NCBI GenBank assembly: GCA_940671915.1
Contig: CALNVZ010003426.1
Location: forward strand, 10,809,590 to 10,873,589
From: Paracentrotus lividus
Lineage: Eukaryota > Echinodermata > Echinoidea > Camarodonta > Echinidae
Direction: 5' to 3'
DNA: 64,000 bases
Part shown: piece after piece, positions 57,701 to 64,000 of the stretch
Numbering within the stretch: the first letter of the stretch is position 1
Layout of the letters: each line of letters opens with the position of its first letter
Notes under the pieces: model-generated
Seen by the model: only the letters and a program-made list of their open reading frames with translations
Database searches by the model: none
Told to the model about the DNA's origin: nothing
Position numbers and translations under genes: made by a program

Positions 57701-59766
57701 AATCGCACTTAAATTGTTAGTTTCGTGCGTTATATTACGCATCACCTCCTTGAATTGACCATGCTCGGGGGATGCGCGCCATTGTGAAATTTATCAATTA
57801 AATTGCGCGTTGTAAAACATGAAGTGCATAGAAGTTAAGTGCGACTTTAAGTCTACTTAACTCTTTGTGAAACACCCCCCTGATCAGAAGTCTCTAACCG
57901 CTCTACAATTACGTAGCATAATGACCCAGGCTTTAGCAGTGCAGCTCTTACGTGCGCTGTGTTTTAAGGAATAAATATTCTTACACTGTACCAGGTACCT
58001 ATTTACATCTCCTGGGTCGAACGCAGCACACTGTGGATAAATTTCTTGCTGAAAGAAATTAACACCAGGAGTGGGATTCGAACCTGCGACCCTCTGATTG
58101 AAAGATGAGAGTTAGAACCACTACAGATTTGTGATATATATTGTAACAAGATAATTTCCATGGTCTTTATGTAAGTGGAACAACACCCAATTCGGGTGGA
58201 TTCACAATACAGGTGCGCCACCTATCGGCATGCAGGGGACAGGCCAATTTCTAACTTCGGGGTCGACATCGCAGGCGCAGCGTGTAATCCAACTGTGTGT
58301 GTGTTTACTTCTGCCTTTTAAAAGTGCCGGACCGAGCCGTTTCTCAGCAAATGCGGGTCGAGGATCTAAACAAATATTTGACTGATCTTGGCATACAGGC
58401 CAGCGCAGATAATAATTGCATTTGTTCATTACTATTTTATTATGCAAATATGCAGCGCAGCGCGAACCACACAGAGATTAATTTCGATGTCGACTTTTTC
58501 CCATGGGGTATTGCGAAATTGGCCTGTCCGCTGCAATCGCTAGGTGGCGCACTGTATTGTGAATCCACCGAATTAATTCCAAATTATATAGGCTACAAAA
58601 ACTGAACTATATGTAGAGAGAAGTCAAGAGGTGAGATGAAGCACTGACCTGTAACGTAATGGCTGTGTTGAATACTGTAATATCTAGTGGTACTGGCAGA
58701 GAGTCTAACTCGTCTTGTACCAAAGAACTGAGGTTGGTGAGAGATGATTTGAGGAAATTCAAATCCACATCACTCAGCTGTAAAGAAAATAAAATAGGTA
58801 GAAAAAAAATAAGATTATTTTATAATATGTCCTTCTCTAAAGAAAATTCTAAACAAGGAGTGAAAATGACCATAAACTTAAGGGTTTTCTGGGATACATA
58901 TCGAAATGGGTTTGCCATAGCTCAGTTGGTAGATCACCTGTCTAGCAATTGGGTTTGAATCCAAATAGAATTTTCCTTCCTCTTTTTCCCTCTCAAGCTA
59001 GCAATGGACTATTCATGATAATTCACACTAATGCCTCATATTTGCCACCTGAGGATCATTTTGTTATTTTAAAAAAAATAATATTTTCGTACATGACAAA
59101 ATTCTGCTACAATATGACAAAAAATAAGTGTCAAAATACTTGAGAATGCAGAGGAAATCTTCAATGGTTTTTGAAGTGGTAAGCCCCTCTGAAGGTAACT
59201 AATTAATTCAAGAATATAATTGGTGAACAAGAAAGATATAGACCTGTCAAGGTAGTATATGCTATGAGTATGTTAGGAGAAAATAACACATTTAATGTAT
59301 TAGGGAACTGCTTGCTTACTTGAGAATCTATACCTAAAGTCGGATGCTGTTTGGGTGATGTTTTGTCATGGTGGCAGCCATTGCTTGGGGGCTTCCAATG
59401 TACTACACATGCTCCTTGTGTGCGCATGTATGCATAACAAAGGAAAATGCACAAACGTGCAGACATCACGCGCACATGGCGCATGCCTAGTACACTGGGT
59501 AACCCCCAGCTATATGGCGGGCACATAGAGGGCTCACTTACATGAAATGCTGCTTGAATTCGTCTATAGAACCTATAAGCAACTACTTTGGGCATGTGGA
59601 CTATGATAGCTTACCTGAAGTTGAATATAACCCCTCTCTCCTGCCTTCTCACATAGTTTCTCAGCCATTGGCCCACTCGTAAATCTTAACAGTGCTTTGG
59701 CAGGCTGTACTCTCTCTTCTTCCTCCTTTCCTCTCCTTTGCCGAACGCTCTCTCTATGATAGTCAC
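54424..59766 (-). CDS. 3' part of a multi-exon gene; C-terminus possibly of a UHRF1BP1/BLTP3-like lipid-transfer protein
   Basis: Four exons read on the minus strand (59766-59615, 58777-58649, 55875-55767, 54743-54424) join in phase with GT-AG introns and give about 235 residues ending at TGA. The first three encode beta-rich sequence (ALLRFTSGPMAEKLCEKAG; LSDVDLNFLKSSL; then DDGPLVYPDTVAAPPLQLRI). The last has a Pro/Thr linker and a ~60-residue coiled coil, ELKDENTNLRGQMSLMKDAL onward, ending RRVNLGR. The DDGPxxYP and GxFHVKG style and the terminal coil remind me of the C-terminal end of UHRF1BP1-type bridge-like (VPS13-related) lipid-transfer proteins, which act at membrane contact sites. 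That identity is tentative; that this is a real gene is not. The upstream part was not found between 59767 and 64000. Confidence 0.75.
55110..55480. repeat. TTGGTCTAAT-type degenerate repeat (minus-strand gene, last intron)
   Basis: The left half repeats TTGGTCTAATxxCCAxTTGG words; the right half repeats the inverse sense (GACCAAGTGGACATTAGATG, GGCAATTAGATGAAAAAGGT). Both halves together form a loose inverted repeat. Related stretches occur at 22270, 34676 and 4095-4140. Confidence 0.65.
55492..55620. mobile_element. MITE, GGGGGGCATTTCATCAAAGG family, copy 2
   Basis: About 129 bp, collinear with 26747-26884, sharing GCTACTGAAATGCTTGCATC and TGATTGGCTGAGAGCAAATT. It sits at the right edge of the TTGGTCTAAT repeat. 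Confidence 0.8.
55767..55875 (-). CDS. Minus-strand gene, penultimate exon
   Basis: 109 bases, entering in phase 0 and leaving in phase 1; acceptor TGGAATACAG, donor AAAG|GTAAGC. Encodes DDGPLVYPDTVAAPPLQLRI then PSVRVQRTPDGAFHVK. The ~2.8-kb intron before it contains a TTAA element, a MITE, a SINE and a foldback. Confidence 0.75.
56304..57055 (+). mobile_element. GCCTCCGC element with ~160-bp internal repeats rich in TGACCTTTGACCT
   Basis: Starts TATGCCTCCGC and ends CCTTCGCTGGCGGAGGCATA, next to a short hairpin GATGCCTCCGGCACCACC. Inside are three to four diverged tandem units (about 56400, 56545, 56700, 56860) sharing ACATAAACCATAATC, CCATCTTCATATGGTGATAC and GTTCTTGAGATATCG. GGGACGTACGGACGGACA precedes the right end. 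It is a widespread-looking noncoding element type; a lone right end lies at 25108. Confidence 0.75.
56422..56879 (-). promoter_or_regulatory. Four DR1-type nuclear-receptor motifs in the GCCTCCGC element
   Basis: TGACCTTTGACCT (inverse of AGGTCAAAGGTCA, a perfect direct repeat with one-base spacing) occurs exactly at 56709-56721 and 56867-56879, with one-mismatch forms at 56422-56434 and 56556-56568. The motif class binds RXR, HNF4 and COUP-TF-type receptors in animals; binding here is unproven. Confidence 0.5.
57664..57881. mobile_element. MITE, GGGTGTTTCACAAAGAG family, copy 2
   Basis: About 218 bp; CTGGGGGGTGTTTCACAAAG at the left, TCTTTGTGAAACACCCCCC at the right. Subterminal TTAAGTAGACTTAAA pairs with TTTAAGTCTACTTAA. 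Clearly the better-preserved copy relative to 27541-27744. Confidence 0.85.
57885..58140 (-). mobile_element. tRNA-derived SINE
   Basis: Read on the minus strand from about 58135: GTAGTGGTTCTAACTCTC (box A-like), then GGTCGCAGGTTCGAATCCC (box B), then a ~150-bp noncoding body with AATTTATCCACAGTGTGCTG and AGGTACCTGGTACAGTGTAA. The promoter spacing and order fit a tRNA-headed SINE. It lies in an intron of the minus-strand gene, in the same sense. Confidence 0.65.
58191..58573. mobile_element. Foldback element, GGTGGATTCACAATACAG ends
   Basis: The left TTCGGGTGGATTCACAATAC and right GTATTGTGAATCCACCGAA are inverse, continuing as GTGCGCCACCTA and GGGACAGGCCAATTTC for ~60 bp, with a second inner pair around GGGTCGACATCG/CGATGTCGAC. 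The open frames inside (58202-58605) are on both strands and reflect the palindrome. Confidence 0.75.
58649..58777 (-). CDS. Minus-strand gene, internal exon
   Basis: 129 bases, 43 codons, phase 0 at both ends; acceptor TTTTCTTTACAG, donor CAG|GTCAGT. Encodes LSDVDLNFLKSSLTNLSSLV followed by QDELDSLPVPLDITVFNTAI. The alternating hydrophobic pattern suggests beta strands. Confidence 0.75.
58910..58972 (+). repeat. Degenerate tRNA-like fragment (SINE head relic)
   Basis: CATAGCTCAGTTGGTAGATC followed by CACCTGTCTAGCAATTGGG and GGGTTTGAATCCAA keeps recognisable box A and box B, but the anticodon arm does not fold and the acceptor is absent. Likely a relic of a tRNA-derived SINE. Confidence 0.5.
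59615..59766 (-). CDS. Minus-strand gene, first exon visible in the window (internal exon)
   Basis: 152 bases; acceptor CTTCTTTTAG, donor CAG|GTAAGC. It must enter with two bases of a split codon, because the other two frames contain stops. Encodes an Arg/Glu-rich start (HRESVRQRRGKEEEERVQ) and then AKALLRFTSGPMAEKLCEKA. Confidence 0.75.
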
Positions 59767-60236
59767 CTAAAAGAAGAACAAAAATGTGTTCACATTAGTA
59801 CAGTATTTCTAGATATCTTAATACAAATTAAGATGCATGTACATGAACGATACATTGTAGATAAAAGATCGATTCATAACTAATTAAATTAATTTAATAA
59901 ATGAATAAATTGAGACAATGTCTTACTGGCAGTATTCCTTGTTTTTTGCATTTTTTCGTATGCAATTTTCAATAATGTTTTAATCTGTTTGCATTTCTTC
60001 CATGCCCCCAGGAGGGGTCGTAAAAGAAACCACATCATTGCCATTGTCAATGTCATTGCCAATATCATTGTCATTCATCCTTTCATTATAATCTGCCTAG
60101 CACTTGTATGTAGATGGAGTTGGCTAAAAGAAGAACATTTAAAAAGTAACATTATTTTCTTTTCTTTCTCCTTCCTTTTGCTTAGGTTATCATGCAATGT
60201 ACATGCAATGATATATTCAAATTAGAATCTGGAAAA

Positions 60237-60300
60237 TTTTTGCTTCTTTATATAAGCATAAAGAAGCAAAATTCTTTATGCTTATATAAAGAAGCAAAAA
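60237..60300. repeat. Perfect 29-bp palindrome with 6-bp spacer
   Basis: TTTTTGCTTCTTTATATAAG continuing through CATAAAGAA at 60237-60265 is repeated exactly inverted at 60272-60300, separated by GCAAAA. There are no mismatches over 29 bp per arm, so it is either young or maintained. Confidence 0.95.
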
Positions 60301-60601
60301 TATTTTGAAAATGCTATGACCCCCAAAATGAACACCATACATGCAATTTCAAGAGAACTGGCGATTGAAAAATCCATGCACAAAATTGAAGGAAAAAATA
60401 TGAATATTTCGATGTTGCTAGAGAAATTTGGAATTCATTTAAAACATGTGAAACATCTACAGCTGTTAATCTATGACCAAGATGAAAATGATTGAAATAA
60501 ACAAGACAGGAATATAGAACATCCCCATTGCAATTAGTTGACACCAGCTTTAGTAAGGTTTTATGAATATACGCCCTGTTTCAAAAAACACACTGTCTCT
60601 A

Positions 60602-61965
60602 CAGTGCGTATCAATAAAAACGGGACAGTTTTGAAAAGTCTGTCAAAATTTTTTTTCAAATCATGATGTCTATATTTTGATGTTAATAGATGCTCTGAAG
60701 TCTTATCTTTCAAATGCAATTAAAAATAATGAGTTTCGTTCATGCCTGAGTACACACAGAACATTTTTGTCGGGGGCTCAAAAAACGGCTTGCGCACAAA
60801 TGGAAAAATTGAGAATTACGATCATCAGACTTCTTGCTAATCAGCAGTCTTCCTCTAATTATTTTCTTTATCTTTGCCATTTTTTTTTCGAACTATGATT
60901 TGAAAATCACTTTCAAAGTATTTATTTACTTTAATTGTTTTGTTTTCATTTTAATATGTTATCTTTTTACAATAAATATTCCTTTAAACTTTTTTTTGTC
61001 AACCCATAAGAAAGGGGATTGGTTGTTTGTTCAATTGATTGTTTATTTGATTGATTGATTGATTGCTTTGTTTATTTGTTTCGTTCATGCTTCAGCGAAC
61101 ATGGAAAGTTCTTGTCGGAGGTTAAAAAAAAAAAAAAAAAAAACTTTGGTTAAATTTAAAGGGTATTATTTATTCTGAATCATTATTCTGAATCAGGTAC
61201 TCCCATTCGGATTGATTGTTACTTTTCACTGGTCAATAATTATGTAAGTCTTTTGAGTCGATTTCCTATGATTCTTCCAATGATTTAATCAATCATTTGA
61301 ACAATCAATCAAAAAGTAATCGATCAATCATTCAAAGAAACAAATGCATTAATCAAACGATCAATCATTCAAAATGGTCAATCTATCAATCCTTCATTCA
61401 ATCAATCGATCAATTAATAAATCAATCCATCAATCAAACAATCAAACGAACAAACAAAGCAATCATTCAATCAAATAATCAACCAACCAACCAAATCCCC
61501 TTGTCTTGGGTTGACAATTTTCTTCTTGTTTTTTTCTTTGTTTTTTTTTTTAGTTTGAAGGAATATTCAATGCCAAAAGATAACATGTTAACATGTGAAA
61601 AAAAAACAACAACAAAAAACAAAAAACAATTCAATTAAATAAATAGCTTTGTTAATGAATTTTGATAGCATAATTCGATAATAATGGCAAAGCTAATGAA
61701 AGGGTAAAGAGTAAGTCTGCTGATTAGCAAGAAGTCTGATGATCATATTTCTCATTTTCTTCCATTTTGTGCGCAAGCCTTTTTTTTTAGCCCCCGTCAA
61801 AAACGTTCTTTGTGCGCTCAAGCATGAACGAAACTTAATATTTTAAATGGCATTTGAAAGATAAGACTTCAGAGTATCTATTAACATCGAAATATAGACA
61901 TAATAATTTGAAACAAAATTTTGACAGACTTTTCAAAACTGTCCCGTTTTTATTGATACACCCTG
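60602..61965. mobile_element. Giant foldback with mariner-like ends and TA flanks
   Basis: The left end CAGTGCGTATCAATAAAAAC and right end GTTTTTATTGATACACCCTG are inverse, each flanked by TA. The pairing runs nearly the whole 1364 bp: GACAGTTTTGAAAAGTCTGT, TTTCGTTCATGC, TTGCGCACAAATGG, ATCAGACTTCTTGCTAATCA and, deeper, a GATTGATTGATTG tract opposite CAATCAATCAATC and GTCAACCCA/GGGTTGAC. Arms are about 500 bp. No transposase is encoded. Confidence 0.85.
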
Positions 61966-62029
61966 TATATTTGTCTAGATCTCATTATCTGTTACAAGCC
62001 ACATAGGACAGACACTAAAGAATATTAGT

Positions 62030-63265
62030 TTACATTGACCACCCTTGTAGTTCACATTGACCACCCTTGTAGTTTACATTGACCACCCTTGTAGTTCACA
62101 TTGACCACCCTTGTAGTTTACATGACCACCCTTGTAGTTCACATTGACCACCCTTGTATTTACATTGACACCCTTGTATGTTCACATTGACCACCCTTGT
62201 AGTTACATTGACCACCCTTGTAGTTCACATTGACCACCTTGTAGTTTACATTTGACCTTGATAATTGACCACCCTTGTAGTTTCACATTGACCACCTTGT
62301 AGTTCACTTGACCACCCTTGTAGTTCACATGACCACCCTTTGTCACCTTCACATTGACCACCCTTGTAGTCTTACATTGACCACCCTGTGATTCACATTG
62401 ACCCCCTTGTAGTTCACATTGACCACCCTTGTAGTTACAGTTGACCACCCTTGTATTCACATTGACCACCCTTGTAGTTCATCATTGACCACCCTTGTAG
62501 TTCAATTGACCACCCTTTGTAGTACATTGACCACCCTTGTTAGTTTACATTGACCACCTTGTAGTTCACATTGACCACCCTTGTAGTTTACATTGACCAC
62601 CCTTTGTGTTTACATTGACCACCCATTGTAGTTTACATTGACCACCCTTGTATTCACATTGACCACCCTTGTATTACATTGACCACTTGTAGTTCACATT
62701 GACCACCCTTGTAGTTCACATTGTACCACCCCTTGTAGTTCACATTGACCACCCTTGTAGTTCACATTTGACACCCTTGGTTATGTTTCACATTGACAAC
62801 CCTTAGTAGTTTCCATGGACCACCCTTGTAGTTCACATTGACCACCCTTGTAGTTCACATTGACCACCCTTGTAGTTTACAATGACCACCCTTGTAGTTT
62901 ACACTGACCACCCTTGTAGTTCACAGTGACCACCCTTGTAGTTCACATTGACCACCCTTGTAGTTCACATTGACCACCCTTGTAGTTCACATTGACCACC
63001 CTTGTAGTTCACATTGACCACCCTTGTAGTTCACATTGACCACCCTTGTAGTTCACATTGACCACCCTTGTAGTTCACATTGACCACCCTTGTAGTTCAC
63101 ATTGACCACCCTTGTAGTTCACATTGACCACCCTTGTAGTTCACATTGACCACCCTTGTAGTTCACATTGACCACCCTTGTAGTTTACAATGACCACCCT
63201 TGTAGTTTACACTGACCATCCTTGTAGTTCACAGTGACCACCCTTGTAGTTCACATTGACCACTC
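62030..63265 (+). repeat. 22-bp minisatellite, roughly 55 copies
   Basis: The unit ATTGACCACCCTTGTAGTTCAC is repeated head to tail with a TTTACA/TTCACA variant. From about 62820 to 63200 the period is a clean 22; from about 62100 to 62820 many units have single-base gains or losses. The minus-strand 88-codon frame is only the translated repeat. Confidence 0.95.
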
Positions 63266-63544
63266 TTCTGCCACAATTAGATCATTTCCAATCAAAAGCT
63301 GTGACTTCTTTAACTTCAAAAGGAGATAGGATAACCTCAAGTTTCCATGGTAACAACGATAATAAACACCCATTGTATGCACCTGCAAATTTAGTTGAAA
63401 ACACCCATGACAGCGGAATAACGTTTATAAGGATAAAGAGGAAGAGGTAAACAAGAGGGGGTTTACTTCTTTGGTAAGAAACTTGAATTGGCAAATTAAA
63501 AAAAAAAAAGTAGAAAATAGTTTCAAAATGACCTGTGCAATGAA
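63266..63544. other. Unresolved stretch between the minisatellite and a TTAA element
   Basis: A 64-codon plus-strand frame (63256-63450) and an overlapping minus-strand frame exist, both without convincing splice sites on both sides. On the minus strand, TTTGCAG at about 63387 precedes an open run with GVYYRCYHGNLRLSYLL, but no clear donor follows. Not called as an exon. Confidence 0.3.
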
Positions 63545-64000
63545 TTAAAGGGAAAGTTCACCCTGGGTTAAAATTGGTTTTAAAATATGCAGAAATATGA
63601 AGGGGAAAAAAATGTGTGTGACGGTTTGGAGAAAATCGACCAAAAAATAACGAAGTTATGAATATTTAAAGTTTTGATTCTGTGACGTCACGTGCGAGTA
63701 GTTCCCCTATATGTTATATAGTGTAAATTCCATAAAATGTCATTTTTTTCAGAAGAAAATTAATTATTTCACCTGTGCGGTCGATATATCATCAAACAAG
63801 TGTTAATATATACATGCCTCTATCAAATTGACCCATTCCTTTATCAAGAACCATGAAAAAAGGCAAATTTATGGAATTTAGATACACAACAACCTGCTCG
63901 CATGTGACGTCACAGAATCAAAACTTTAAATATTAATAACTTTGCTATTTTTTGGTCGATTTTCTTCAAACTTTCACTTATATTTTTATTTTATTTTTCT
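63545..64000. mobile_element. TTAA-flanked foldback, AGGGAAAGTTCACCC family, copy 2, cut by the window end
   Basis: Starts TTAAAGGGAAAGTTCACCC and follows 26914-27416 base for base with moderate divergence, including GACGTCACGTGCGAG and its inverse around 63895. The final ~45 bases and the closing TTAA lie beyond the window. Confidence 0.85.

Noticed and set aside
62203-62469. Minus-strand frame with repeated GGQCELQ peptide
   Set aside because: Direct translation of the 22-bp minisatellite; a 22-base period changes frame every unit, and the frame exists only because of indels.
63256-63494. Possible exon on either strand (64 or 70 codons, or a minus-strand piece after TTTGCAG at 63387)
   Set aside because: No strand has convincing acceptor and donor in the right phase, and I could not link it to the minus-strand gene.

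Overview
The window looks like nuclear DNA of a marine deuterostome invertebrate, most likely an echinoderm such as a sea urchin. The reasons are the long AT-rich introns, the many TACATGTACATGTA and GTAGGCCTAC-type words, dense small inverted-repeat elements, SINEs with tRNA-like heads, and spliced genes with GT-AG introns. There are no bacterial operons, rRNA genes, CRISPR arrays or viral genes. Species cannot be fixed from sequence alone.

Two host genes are supported. (1) On the plus strand, five coding exons between 18148 and 26393 give an uninterrupted 962-residue reading frame. It starts with a RASSF7/8-type Ras-association domain, continues through a very long Lys/Glu/Arg-rich helix, and ends with a RASSF8-like coiled coil. 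A 5' UTR exon with a small upstream ORF precedes it, and exon 4 has two duplicated 3' splice sites exactly 25 codons apart. (2) On the minus strand, the last four coding exons of a second gene lie between 59766 and 54424. They encode about 235 C-terminal residues, tentatively the end of a UHRF1BP1/BLTP3-type bridge-like lipid-transfer protein; its upstream exons were not found in this window.

The rest is gene-poor and repeat-rich. The left edge (1-3300) holds a decayed, minus-strand DNA-transposon gene broken by stops and frameshifts. At least six inverted-repeat elements are bounded by TTAA (14816, 20753, 26914, 50045, 55990, 63545; 12536 is probably a seventh), which suggests piggyBac-like mobilisation of several unrelated families. 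TA-bounded, Tc1/mariner-like elements occur at 7750, 32820, 50445, 52735 and 60602. Other short foldback families appear two or three times each. Several elements are nested: a multi-repeat element carrying nuclear-receptor DR1 motifs sits inside a TTAA element, a minisatellite sits inside a foldback, and a foldback with tRNA-like ends sits inside a GA satellite.

Large tandem arrays are a (TA)n tract (42911-43038), a 2.7-kb GA-rich array (43086-45792), a 22-bp minisatellite (62030-63265) and a degenerate ~40-bp repeat (31095-31390). Two runs of N (29747-29771, 42543-42694), an indel-rich second copy of 28877-29567 at 37630-38333, and arrays whose noise changes abruptly suggest that parts of 29.7-46 kb and 62.1-62.8 kb were gap-filled from uncorrected long reads.
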